Assembly: GCF_022376445.1 (NCBI RefSeq)
Contig: NW_025954973.1
Coordinates: forward strand, 62,001-126,000
Direction: 5' to 3'
Origin: Fomitopsis serialis
Lineage: Eukaryota; Basidiomycota; Agaricomycetes; Polyporales; Fomitopsidaceae
Length of the DNA stretch: 64,000 nt
The notes under the pieces are model-generated. The model worked only from the letters and a program-made list of their open reading frames with translations. It was not told the origin of the DNA and searched no databases. Below, piece after piece: positions 46,140 to 57,701 of the stretch. The translations under genes and the position numbers were made by a program. Position 1 is the first letter of the stretch, and every line of letters begins with the position of its first letter.

Positions 46140-49100
46140 TACCATATGAGATGGGAACAGCGCTCACCGTGCTCAAGCGTCCACTGCGATGCGTTCGGCG
46201 ACGAACTATGCTCTGAAAAGGGTTCTGATGCACTACTGGACGATGAGCATGTCCACCGAGAAGCAGAGGAGGAGGAACTGACAGACACTCATCCTTCCGC
46301 TGTTTTCGTCTCGTTCAAGCTTATGCGACGAGCTACTCGCCAATGGCACCGCGTCTTCAAGCTTCAAGTCTCGTCACGGAACAGACAGAACTGTCGAGTA
46401 TGTATGCTTCTTCCCATGTGATGATTTAGGATGCGCGCAACACAACAGCACGCACTAGAGCAGGACTCGAAGAGACCCACGAGTAACGGTCGTTCGGCGG
46501 AGGGTGCACGGTTGCGGAGGATGCGCCCGAGCCGGACCTGCATGCATTAGCAGCTAGCAAGTTGTGTATGAATCGCGCATCTGGTTGGACGACATAGTGT
46601 CTGAGAGCGTCGCGCGACGCGTGTTGATATTGTGGCGGTATCCACCGAGGGGGTCAAGACAAGTGCAGAACACGCTTTCAGTCAGCGAGGACTCGGAGGT
46701 ACGGACAGGCGCTCGTCGGAGTCGTAAGCATCTCGGAGGAGCGGGCCGACCACGGTGGCGCCGCGGACTGCAGGTTCCCCTCCTCGTCGACCAACGCAAC
46801 TGCTGGCCTCCGCTTCGATCCAGGTCTGGATCCGCTGCTCTCGCTGCTCCCCTCGGCTTGCTTAGTGACTTGCAGCACTTGCGCTGTGTCCGCGCGGATA
46901 GCAAGTGCCGCCTACATGACGTCGGAGACCCAGGTTTGCGTCCGCAGACTGCAGTATGTCGCGCCTGAACGGCGGCCCCGACGTTGGTAAGTACTAGTCT
47001 CCCCTAGGCAGACCCTAAAGAAAACCTCTTTGAGTGGGGGAGAGGACGGTCTTCTAAGGGGTAAGTACGGTTGCTATGGCAATTACTTGCTTGGTGTCTC
47101 ACGCCGTGCATACGCAGTCCTCAACACGTCGTGGTTCTTGACCACACCAGCTTCGGCATCCCGTTCGAGCGGTGCCTTACGTCTCTGCCCAACAAGTCCT
47201 GGCTCCACTACGCTTGAGCTCGTCATATCGGACCAATCTCTCCGTCAAAAGGAGCATCTGCGCGCGCTGCCGTCTCGACCAAGTCTCGACTACATACCAG
47301 CATGAGCTCGCACGACGCACGATCCGGCATGACAGGACTATTCTGAAGCAACTTGAACGGCCACAGACAGTCGCCGAGAGGGCGACGAGGCGGAGAGGAA
47401 AGGCGAGGAGATTGTCTCGACGGACATGTACATCGGAGGTACGCTATAATAGGGCATAATCGTCTCATTACTTTCTACGCCAGGCGACACGTACGACGAA
47501 CAATAGAATGGTAGTCCCCGTTTATGGCCCCTCGTTCTTTGGTCGCGCGTGTACGGTGCGAGAGTTTTGAGGCGTAGTTTCCGTTTATGTGTGTCCCACT
47601 CCATTCGAATCCTGCTGCCATTCAGTTCGTCACGTTGCTGAATTTGATCCAGTGCCCTGTGAAGAGTGCCATACCTGCTTCGGGTCGCCTGCCCGTCCAG
47701 TGATGTCTTGCGCTTCGCCAGACGATCATCACCGCGTCCTTCTAGTACCATAGGCCTTACACCAATCGTAGATGAACGCAGGTACGAGTCCAGCTGTATG
47801 AGGACGACACGCCTGGTCATTATGGGGAGGTCCGTGCTGGCTAGATTTGTCCTTCTCTGCACGGGCTGACGATAAATTCGATGGTTCTTCGAACAGCCAC
47901 ATCCTCGCGGCGCGTCGCGTCGGTCAACGGACCTCTCGACGCAGCGAGGTCTTCCTTGCACCGACACTCATATACCTCTCGGAATCTGGTGGAAAACCCA
48001 TATCTGTTGCCCTACCGGAGGCCCGTACGATGACACGGGTAAGTACGTGTTGCAGATGACCACGTCGGCTTAACATCTAATTCTACATTGCAGTACCCCG
48101 ACATCATATTTCTATGTACGCCGAACCGCCAAGAGCGATCATCTGAGCGCGTGGAACAGCTCTCCGCTATCCGAAGACGCCAGCTCGCGCACGCTGAGAT
48201 CAGGTGTCGGGCGCTATTCAGAACCACAGCAACGCCAACGAGGACTCGAAGCCCCGCGACGTTCCCAGCTCTGTCGGCGACGCACGATTTCTAGGCGGGC
48301 GGGAAGACAAGGTCGGTCGTCCCGGCGTCCGGTGAGTGCGCATAGGGAGCTGTTTGTGGTAACGGCGGTATACGTCGACCTCGCAGCGCGGAGAACGCCC
48401 TTCAACGTCGCGTATCGGCTACCTGCTGTGGTGCCCTGGTTATGGATGCGGCTGCGCGGACGTCACGAAGGCCTCGTTGCACTCCCGCAGGACGCACGCG
48501 ACGCGTCTCTCACTCTGTCGCACGGTGTGTGGCGTGCCAAAGCCGAAGGCTCCTAAGCTGTCTTCCTGTGTGTTCCGACTCCGTTCAAGCACTCGAGTCA
48601 CTACCCTGAGCCACGAAGAGCGACCTGCCAAACGCGTTCACGAGCTTAGGCGCCCAGCTCCCGCACATCGAGCTCAAGGGTCGTGTCGTGCTCAAGACCA
48701 CAACAGCGCCGACGAGGACATCCGGCCCCGCAACGCTCGGGGAAGTTATGTTGACGCAGTCCAATAGCTGGACGTACAGGTCCGGACGGCCTGGCCAACT
48801 GCATGAAGGCTTCTCGACGCGCCAGGCCTACGTTCAATCCAACGAATGTTCGGCAGAGGATGGTACCTTACCAGCGCACGTACTCTCGTCGTCTCGCAGA
48901 TGGCTGCTCTCCTGGATCTTCGCAGTTCGTTCGTGCGGTACGTACCCATAGGGCCCGCAACCCTCCCTCACTCACCAAACTCAGTGAACGTTTGCCACAG
49001 CGCGTTCGGCCTTCCCCATCGTCTTTACGGTCAGCACGACAGACGATCGGGCCGGAGGAGCCTGCTCGACCTCAGCGTTAACAGCCGTACTCGCACCTAC

Positions 49101-49300
49101 GCTACACACCTGCTCAAGACGACGTCGCATGCAGTATACATCGCGCTTGGAGAAGTGCCTTTGGAGACCCAACACTGCAGCGTGGCGCTGATACAGTTCG
49201 CATCGAGTCGCGGGAGAGACGGTAAACTATGGTACTGCAATTTCGCGTCATAGAACGGTTCTTCAGTCTTAGTGTTCTGAAGATACATTATGTTTGTGAC
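46140..49300 (+). repeat. Long decayed repeat unit (matches 6.06-8.92 and 60.56-63.45 kb)
   Basis: Collinear blocks are gcgttcggcgacgaactatg (46192), the IWLDDIVSESVARRVL frame (46576), a RKHLGGAG frame (46725), ccagcttcggcatcccgttc (47149), cagccacatcctcgcggcgc (47895) and gcgtccggtgagtgcgcata (48324). Several end at GTGAGT/GTACGT, as exons would. The order is the same in all three long copies, pointing to one ancestral multi-exon gene or gene pair now in decay. No domain could be named. Confidence 0.5.
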
Positions 49301-49588
49301 AGGATGATGTACAGCGCGTAGAGAGCCAGGAAACCCGAGACACTGAGCGAGACCGACGCCCGCCGCGAAGCTTCCATTCCTCCAACCAAGCTGAGCGTCT
49401 CATACCACATGCATAAACCGTAGCGGGATGTCGTCTGGGACAACAAGTCAGTCCATCTCTCGTAAAACATCGCCGTGCGAGACTAACTGATGCATTCGCC
49501 TAGCTTTTCGCTTCTTCCTCCAAGGGCGCGCGGCGTCTTGAGTGGGACGAATTGAGCGACACCGATCGTAGCAGTCAAGACGGATGTC
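49301..49588. other. 5' flank of F-box copy 6 with an acidic tandem repeat
   Basis: Two imperfect 45- to 48-bp units beginning gagcgacac with cgtag.agtca start at about 49553 and continue to 49650. In one frame they encode SDTDRSSQDGCHE and SDTSHRSSQDACNE, reminiscent of the acidic N-termini of other copies but out of frame with the F-box of copy 6. The usual upstream block is not evident. Confidence 0.45.
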
Positions 49589-50181
49589 ATGAGAATGAAT
49601 GGAGCGACACTTCCCATCGTAGTAGTCAGGACGCATGCAATGAGCGAATGGAAGCCTGAATGGCACGAAGACGCATGGGATGACGACGCTCCCTTTCTCA
49701 ATAGCTTGCCACGAGCCCTCCGACGCTGCCCACTGGAGATTCTCGAAACAATCATCGATGCGATGGATCACCCCACGCTAGATGTCGCGGCGCTGGTCTG
49801 GGCAGCGTGGTACCCCCGAGCCGTGCACAACCCGTACCCCGCCGTCGAGATCAGCAGCCGCGCGAGCTTCAACATGCCATTCAAGCAGTCCCGCACGTCT
49901 CCACGGGTCGTGCGCGTACATCCACCCGTACGATCGTATCGTCCGAATCGGATCCGAAGCCCGCGCGTACCAAGGATCCGTCCATACAAGACAGGGGAAA
50001 ATCGGGGCTTCCTTCACGCGCTGCTGCTTGCGTTCGGCCATACGGTGCCCTGTTTGCAGATCCTGCGGCTTGAAGAGCCGCTGCGGTCCATGAAGGTGAG
50101 CTGTCGTGTTCACTACTACTCGAGGTAGAGTTGGGTATAGCTCTTGTGTGTGTGCAGGGGTACTTCGACGTCGCCTTCTAA
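49589..50181 (+). pseudogene. F-box protein, copy 6; C-terminally truncated
   Basis: Exons 49589-50095 and 50158-50181 (intron GTGAGC..GTGCAG, 62 nt) give 176 residues. A likelier start is the ATG at 49640. The F-box is present (LPRALRRCPLEILETIIDAMD, interrupted in identity but aligned, then LVWAAW). It is followed by SFNMPFKQSRTSPRV and a diverged stretch, then CLQILRL and, after the intron, GYFDVAF and a stop. GYFDVAF aligns with the DFFLALS segment of full-length copies, so the whole LRR-like half is missing. Sequence after the stop does not resemble the lost part. An expressed F-box-only protein is conceivable, but decay is likelier. Confidence 0.65.
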
Positions 50182-51740
50182 GCCAAGAGACGACTCAAGC
50201 TCAAGCCGGGCTGGTCTGCAGCAAGGCTGCGAGGATGGGGCGACGTCAGTAACTTCGTGGGCTGTCTCTTGCGACACCCGCCACGGTGCGGGTATACCGT
50301 CCCAGCTCCTGTCGCGGTAACGCATACAACCGAGGGAGATCAGACATTACCTCGAGTTCCGATAATAGGTGGGCCCGATGAAGCCTTGACCCGCCCCACG
50401 TCTGTCCAGCCTATGATCTTCCAGACCACTCGTCTTCCCGCCGCCAAACCTTTACTCGGTTGCGCTTTCGACTGTTTCTCCAACTGCTGTACACCTCAAA
50501 GTTCAGCCGCCCCTCGAACTGCGGCCCCGCGCACTCCTACACCGCCTGTACGGGCGGCATCTCGTCCTCTCCCTGCGTGGGCACAATCTTTTGCGGATTG
50601 ACCTGACCGGGGCTGTTCACGTCGATTGTAACAGCCGGATGATCGAGGATCGGAAGACTCAACGTACCCGCATCCAGCACCCCTTCAGGGACTCGCCCTC
50701 CACAGACACTCTGAAGGGACGACGCCACGCATCGTCCTCCCAGGCCCTGCGTCGGCGCATCGACTATTCGTGCCCTTCCTCGGCTGACTTCCGGTCTCGC
50801 TGAACCACCGACACCTCAGAAGCTGCGGTGTCTGGTATCCTCTCGTTGAGCTGCAGCGGGGCTCAGCGATGAGCTGAAGAGGTCTGGTCCGCGATTCCAC
50901 TCCCGCGCCGAAGGTGGGCATGAACTCGTGCAAGTGCGCTGGAAGGTGCGAGGGTAGTCCGGCCGTGCGGACATCCGGCCTGCGAAGGCGGAACCATTGG
51001 TGTAGGCGACTAGGGTCGCGGATGCGGGAGATGCGACGAGACCTTCCGAGTGCCATATGACAAACGTTGGACTCGGACGAATGTATGCGCCTGGACTAGA
51101 GCCAGCCATACCAGTCTTTGACGTGAACGGCATCCGGATCTGCATAACGAGATGTCGACGGAAAGTAGAGACGTACGCGAGCAGGGCACATCAAGAGTGG
51201 ATCTCTGTGCGGATGAGATGAGCGAGTCCATGAGCGAGTCACCTGGAGGCCTTCAAGCCGGAGTAGCCGCCAGTTGTTTGAACTTCGGTGAGTCGGGTGT
51301 GTCGACGTCGGACTGTTACTGAGCATCAATGTAGATGCAGTATGCAGGACCTGGTTGTCGGTGCAGGATGCAAGAACCTGCGCAGCTCGTGCGTCAGAGA
51401 ACGCAATTACGGTGGAGCGCGTGAGTAACTGTCGGGCGTCCTTGCCTCCGATGGCCCCTCACTTCGGCATGAGACCCAGACTTAGACTGGGGGCGTGTTC
51501 GTACCGGGGCAAGCGTGGCTTTCGGCGAACGCGCGCAGTAGGACTGCTCAGTCGCATGGACTCGGACTGTCCCGGTCAAGGCGGTCAGCGTCCCAGCAAA
51601 GTCAATGCCAAAGGGAGGACAACTGGTGCAGTCGGCGAAACCGATAATAGCGGGAAGCAGACAGAGAGAGAGCAGCGCCGCCTTGCCAGTCGAGGAGCAG
51701 GAACGCGCAAACACCGCTGAGAGCTGGATGAAGAACACAG
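50182..51740. other. No supportable gene
   Basis: Many short frames and no shared module recognised except near 51700-51740, where the approach to the TTAGGG-like motif (gatgaagaacacag) begins. Confidence 0.4.
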
Positions 51741-51752
51741 TGAGGGTTAGGG
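51741..51752 (+). repeat. TTAGGG-like motif, unit 7
   Basis: tgagggttaggg after gaagaacacag. One perfect and one degenerate unit, about 445 bp before the ATG of copy 7. Confidence 0.6.
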
Positions 51753-51889
51753 CTGGTCGCGGCATCCTGCGTCGCACACTCAGGCTGGCCGCGGCTCAGT
51801 GGAACGTCCCACACTCATATCCGGCCGGGGCCAGTGCAACGTGTCGACGGATGTCCAAAACATGACTGGTCATGTTATGAAAGGTCTCG

Positions 51890-52186
51890 TGGTCGCGGCA
51901 GTCACCGTGCGGCTCATCAAACTCTCACCTCGCAACTACAGGCCTCACCGCATCCTCGAGGCTCCCTGCACCGCACCCGCACCACTCCTCCGCTCACGTC
52001 TGCGCCTCCTCTCATAGCGTACACGTCCACGTCGCGTACGCGTAAGGTGCGGCTCGGAGTGTCCAGATGTCCGATCTCCAGCCTAGCGTCGGTCATCCTG
52101 CTTCTGTCTGTGCCAACTCCGACTGATACGCCCACTTAGCATTTTCTCCCTCTCACCGACAACATCTCACGCGGACAGGCCACGCA
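51890..52186 (+). promoter_or_regulatory. Conserved upstream block, F-box copy 7
   Basis: tcgcggcagtcaccgtgcgg, accactcctccgctcacgtc and gatctccagcctagcgtcgg are in the family order. Somewhat shortened. Confidence 0.55.
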
Positions 52187-53762
52187 ATGGGATTCCGACG
52201 CGCATATTGACGTCGATGAGAGCAGTGGCGCCTATGAACTGAACGTCAACTTGGAGGTGTCGAGTGCCGACGAATCCAGTGCCGAAGGGACGAGTGCCTG
52301 TGGACAGACTGTTGGTGAACACAGCGGCGAGGAATTCAGCTTTTACCCTCGTTGGACCGATGAGCGGTACAGGGCTACAGACATCTGGATAAATTGGCTG
52401 AAAGCCCGTCTACAAGGGACTCTGCCGCTGGCGCTCTCCGCTCGCATCCCGCCCGAGGTCTTTGAGTTCGTCATCGACAAGATGGATCCTCCCACATTGA
52501 TCACCGCGGCGCAGGTCTGCGCAGCATGGTATCCCCGAGCTATGCACAACATCTACTACACCGTCAAGATCTGCAGTCGCACCAGCTTCAACGTGCTATT
52601 CAAGCAGTGCCAGACCTATCCCACCGTCAAGCAGTGGCTCGCGAGTACATGCAAACTGGTGGTAGGCGGGGATCACGAACACTCACCTTTCCCCGAAAGC
52701 GCCTTTGAAGACACACCGCTTGAAAACAAGATCAATGGTAATGATCTTTTCCTTCAAGCACTACCGGTCGCGCTCGCTGGTCTGATGCCTCGTGTACGCA
52801 TCATGTTCATCAAGAATGCAAGACTTCATTTCATCCACACGGACTTTCCCTTCTCCATATCGAGGTTCCAGTCTATCAAGTCGTTGACGCTTCGAGAGTG
52901 CCGGCCGAAAAACCTGACGCAGCTGTGGCGGATCGTGTCTGCCTTCCCCCAACTTACAGACCTCACGATGCAGGACATTACGTTCACTCAGCAAAGTGCT
53001 CAGAGCGACACGGGAGCCTCGCTATCTCGGCCACCATCTCACATGCGTCTTCGATCTCTTGATGTCTACGTGGTCGACGAATACATGCCGATGTTCGTTG
53101 ACTGGATGACGACGCGCTCAGACCTCTGCGCCTCACTTGCGGATCTGACTTATCGGTCAGAACGTATGGCATGGACGTCCATTCAGAAACTCCTCGAAAC
53201 GGCAGGGGCTTCGTTGACTCGTTACCGCGAGGGTGCTTATGACCATGATGGCTGTTGTAAGGGTCCCTTGTCTTGCTTACAGTCTTTACCGCTGATGCAC
53301 ACACACAATGTAGGGATTCACGGACATCTGTCGCAGAACACCGCCTTGCGATCCTTCGATTTCTGCCTGGATGTCATCTGTCACGAGGCCAAATACCAGT
53401 GGCAGGTGCCTCGCGCAGCATGGACGAAAGCAACGGACGAGTTACACAGTATTCTCTCCACCATTCAAAGCCGTCAGCTCGAGCACATCAAACTCGTCAT
53501 CACTATTTGCTCCCACTGCACCAAGCTTGAGTCTGAGCACCCTGACCGCGTCCTCGAGATGCTCGACCTGCAGGACCTATACGAGGTCATGAGCCGGCCA
53601 TACTTCAACACATTGCAAGTTGTCGAGGTGACGACAGAGGAAAGCATCACGGGTCTGACCTGGCAATCGAATAATAGCATGCGCCTTCAGAAGATCAAGG
53701 CTATGTTCCATGGCATCTTACAGCCATGGTCTGCCCGTGGCATAGTCACCGTATATTTCTAA
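52187..53762 (+). pseudogene. F-box/LRR-like protein, copy 7; start out of frame
   Basis: From 52251 the frame is open to 53762 and encodes SSADESSAEG acidic repeats, an F-box (ARIPPEVFEFVIDKMD, then QVCAAW), LRR-like stretches (LWRIVSAFPQLTDL) and a C-terminus with PWSARGIVTVYF. The ATG at the family start (52187) is followed by a 4-nt deletion relative to copy 2, near 52194, so it reaches a TGA after seven codons. No in-frame ATG occurs before the end of the F-box. The family intron is 53257-53313 (57 nt, a multiple of three, no stop), so both spliced and unspliced forms stay in frame. Pseudogene by loss of the start; the body shows no other lesion. Confidence 0.85.
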
Positions 53763-53784
53763 ATCAGCTCTGGATTTTGTCAAC

Positions 53785-54000
53785 GTGAGTGAGCATATTT
53801 GACACATGTCCGTCTCACTCTTGTTTCCTGTTCAGCCGCTCAGCAACCCCCGGGAGTCCTCGTATTGAAGCCGTTGCACGTCATCCGATTGGTAGATGGA
53901 AGTGGCGGTAACGAGCCCTCGTCACCACCCATACGGAGCACGAGTCGATGTGAGGGAATGGGTCGTTCGCAAACGGTCGTCTGCCAGCTCCATTTCATCG
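53785..54000 (+). other. 3' intron and fossil third exon of F-box copy 7
   Basis: A donor GTGAGT at 53785 and acceptors at 53835 and 53843 are followed by a frame encoding DGSGGNEPSSPPIRS and RCEGMGRSQ, which stays open well beyond. The gene's TAA stop lies before the donor. Confidence 0.5.
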
Positions 54001-54884
54001 ACCGGCTCCTCGGAACGACGGTCGAATGGGCTCTGGTCATAGTATGGAGCTGCCCCGGACTGGTTCACTGTCTCGATCGACTCATACCTGCTACGATGCG
54101 GCTACAACGTGCTCTTGACAATGACCGAATGTACTCCACATGGTCGACTTATGTAAACTCGAGAAATTTGGTCTGTGACTGTAACCAACTTCTTCGTCGC
54201 CACGGTCAAACGAAGCGTAGTACTTCGATTCAGTATGATCATGTTTTGTGTATAATACAGAACTTGCCGACCTATTTCCCGTTCTCCCCCATCCTGCTCG
54301 GTTCATCTCTGTCGCGAACCTCCAACAAATCCCTATCCAGCGTCTCCTGTAGAGACGATGAGATCGGCCACAGCATAGCGTCCTCTCGCTGCAGAGCACA
54401 GTTAGCACGTCGATCTGGCTCGATCCAGTAGAATCAAAAGTGCGTGACAGAGACGCACCCCATAGGACCGCACGAGCTGCGGACACACGTCGTTGGGCGG
54501 ACGCGTATGAGGGACCAGCGGCGGAGGTGGTGTGACTTCAGTCACTACGAACAGTCGAAAATTGGATCGCTACCTCGACCTTCATGCTTGTGGCCCGTAA
54601 GGAGTGCTAGCGGCTAAGCTGCGGATGGGATGCGTTGTAGCGGCGAGGTAAAGTGGTCGAGGGGCACAGCTGACTGCTTCCCAAGTCGGTGAGATATCCG
54701 CCCACAGATACGGCCTGTCATGGATGCTCGATCTATGGACCCACGGAGTCATTCACTCGGGCCGAGTAACGGTCACGCACAGTTCATCGACTTCGACACG
54801 GGAAGACACGAGAAGCATGCTCTGGATGTCCGAGCACGGTGAGCGCTGCCCCCGTCTCATGAGTCATATGATGCTCCATGGACA
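54001..54884. other. 3' flank of copy 7; no supportable gene
   Basis: Bases 54060-54110 match the flanks of copies 1 and 2. The remainder has no recognised content. Confidence 0.4.
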
Positions 54885-55930
54885 CTCGTTCGGCGACGAA
54901 TTAAGCTCTGCAAGGAGTTTGATGCACTACCGGACGATGAGCCATGTCCGCCGTGAGCCAGAGGTTGCTTACCTGACAGAAATTCGGCCTTCCGCTGTTC
55001 TGGTCTCGTTCTGTGAAGCTTCCACGATGTGCTACTTGCCTATGGCACCGCGTCTTCTCTGAGTCGGCACAGCACGCCGACAGAACTGGCGAGTATGCAT
55101 CGTTATTCTATGTGATGATTGAGGGATTCGCGCAACAGAGACGTGCTCACCGGAGCCGGGCTCAAAGAGAAATACAAGTCATGAGCAGGAGGGTGCAGCG
55201 GTTGCGGAAAATGCGCGCGAACCGAGTACCGCCGACGCGCGTCTGGCTGGACGATATGATGTCTGAGAGTGTCGCGCGACGCGTGTTGAGATTCCCAAAG
55301 AACGGTGAGCGACTGTTCAAGAAGTGCAGAAGGCGCTCCCAGTCAGCGACGAGGAGGAGGAGGAGGAGGAGGAGGAGGAGGAGGGAGGAGGTAAGCATTC
55401 CGGAGGAGCGGGCCGACCACGGTGGCGTCGCCGACTGTGTCGGCGCAGCGGAGGCGCCGACCGGAAGAATCTCGGCATATTCCACCAGCGCGCGACGGCT
55501 TTGCTCAATGCTCTCGACGTCCACCATGCTCGTTCATACATATTCTACGCACTGGCGGTGGTCACAGCCTTGTCATGCAACACGACTCGCGCTCCAATTA
55601 GATGACGCCTCTGAGCTCTCCTGGCCATGGACCACGGACTCTCTGTCGAATGTTTCCAACCCGACGCCTGTTGTCTTGAATTGCTCGGGAGGTTCGTCGG
55701 TGGGAGAGGGCGACCAGCTGCTCAGCATGATCTATCACCTGAGGCCCAGAGCGCGTGAGCTATGTGCTGCATCTGCATCTGACGGTATTTTCAGCGGGGC
55801 GCGGCGATACAGGGTGCTTGGATATATACGTGATGTCATGAAGTAAGTACTAGTAGAGTCCCTTGCAGTCGTTCGTGAGGTGAGTTCGTCTCGGTCCTGA
55901 TATATGCTGCGTTGTCTGATGTATATGATG
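54885..55930 (+). repeat. Best-preserved copy of the WLDD/RKNLG repeat module
   Basis: On the + strand the frame 55013-55846 carries RVWLDDMMSESVARRVLRF, then a GAG-repeat tract, and later LRPRARELC and GYIRDVMK. An overlapping frame at 55461 reads RKNLGIFHQRATALLNALDV. Related blocks occur at 314, 6530, 13577, 22205, 46570 and 46725. A GTGAGC donor-like site follows the SESVARRVLRFPKN segment, so the long frame probably crosses introns. Protein family not recognised. Confidence 0.5.
55351..55392 (+). repeat. (GAG)n microsatellite
   Basis: About eleven uninterrupted GAG units followed by gagggaggag. The other copies of this module lack the expansion. Confidence 0.9.
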
Positions 55931-57412
55931 CAAGATATGTGACTGCTGCGACACCCAGCACGAGCTCGTAGAGCGCTGCATTTTCCACCCCAAGATCACT
56001 GTTTGCTCAATGTGAACCTCGTCGGTACGTTACAGACTCACCGCACGTCAATTTGAGCTGTTTCCGACGCCTTCCGCAGGCCTGCAGGCCGCTTCACATT
56101 CAACGGCTATTCAAGCCCACACGTATGAGTCACGGAATCAAACAACACGCAGACCGGGCGTGGGCGATTAAAGGAGGAATTCCGACGAACACTCGCAGCC
56201 CGACTCGGATGTCTCTGTCATGTCGATTAGCGTGCGGCTCATCTAACTGTCTTGCACAATATCTCCCAAATACTCAGAAAGCACATAGCGCCCGGGCTCC
56301 CCGTTCAAGAAATGTTGAGCTGAGCTTCCTCGACAGGGCACCATTGCGGCCCTAAACCGCCTGACGGGGCTTCGTACATATGGCTTCAGCAAACACGAAC
56401 AAGACTTCTCGAAAAGCAAGCAGCTATGCGCGGCGGTGTTGACTGTACAGACGAGGTCCGAGCCCAAACACTAGTTGTGGCTTGTAGGCATGCGCTAGTC
56501 GCTGTCGCTTCGCCCTCGGGCTATTCCTCTTGACAGTGTGCAGAACGCTGATCCTTGGCTCTTAGTCGGTGAGTAGCACGTCCAGGAAAAGCTCATGGCT
56601 GGATGCTTATACTCACTTTTCCCGATGCGCAGCAGTAGGTCTGCGTGCGATCCAGCGAACGTTCCATACATGCAAGTGGTATGGTCGAACACTAGCACAT
56701 CTGCCCACAGGTGGCCACTCTGCAGGTTCTTCATGGCCCGTGCGTGCGGTACGAACCCTCCCTGGGTTCGCAGCCCCCCGGAGACTTGCCTAGCGAGTGT
56801 TCCGACTCACGATGTCTTGTTACGATCCGCGCGGAAACAGGTCATACATGTGCGTCCCATCGCCCTCAATGCGTATTATCTACTGCTTCTGGTAATTTAT
56901 ATGTCTGCGCTTCACACCTGTCCATGACTGACCGTTTTTGTTGAGGGAATGACTCCGACTGTGTAGGTTGGAGTTTGCTGGTGAATGCGGTGTGTGACTA
57001 GTGCGCCCGTGCGCCACTACGGTGTAATGCTACAGGCAAAATGCATTCCAGTATTTGAACGACTGCAGAGGGCCATGCTTCGCCTTTTGTCGCTTGATAT
57101 GGACACCCACAAATATGGCCAATAGCCTTGCACATAAAAATATCACTTTCCGCGGTGCGTCTTCCCTCAGCTCGTATTGCAGCGGTCTTAAGATGACTTC
57201 GAGGGGCATACACCCAGAAATTGGATGCGATTGCCTCGTTCAGGATCACACATGTTCCCAGAGCTGAAAAGTATAGAGTGCGCACCTATTCCTCATTGTA
57301 TACGCACAGAAGAACGAATCCTCGCTTCGTCTTCTCGTGGTACTTTCCTTGGTCGCGCATTTGATCTGCCACCAGGACATTCTCTCGCCTCGAGAGACGC
57401 GGTTAGGGTTAG
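55931..57412. repeat. Decayed repeat modules upstream of F-box copy 8
   Basis: Bases 56022-56060 resemble 15060-15100. Bases 56300-57412 resemble 1060-2146 and 16395-17474, with gtgagtagcacgtccaggaa at 56571 and gcgccactacggtgtaatgc at 57010. No intact gene. Confidence 0.5.
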
Positions 57413-57424
57413 GAGCGCTTCAGC
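57413..57424 (+). repeat. TTAGGG-like motif, unit 8
   Basis: TTAGGG then TTAGGA, after gagacgcgg, about 290 bp before the ACG that replaces the start codon of copy 8. Confidence 0.65.
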
Positions 57425-57701
57425 TTGCTTTGTCAAGCTTGTCAAGTTCCATGCAAGGAAGTCGCGTAAATCCCCATATCCGCTCTGTTATTGCGCTTCC
57501 ATTCACGACTGCGTTGCCACTCACAGCGCGTGCGCGGCGACTGTACAGAGTACCCTTTCTCTTCCTCCCCGACCTTGCGTGAACGTCGCCTAGAATGCGT
57601 ACTAGAGTTGGTTCCTCTCCTGTTCGTGCGAGAACTTCGCTGATGTACACGCGCAGTCCCCCTCCACCGCAAGTGTGCCACTGGCAAGTGCACTCGAAGT
57701 C

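Noticed and set aside
55013..55846. A single 277-codon gene
   Set aside because: The frame includes a GAG-repeat and probable introns. Only parts of it recur in other copies. Treated as a repeat module.
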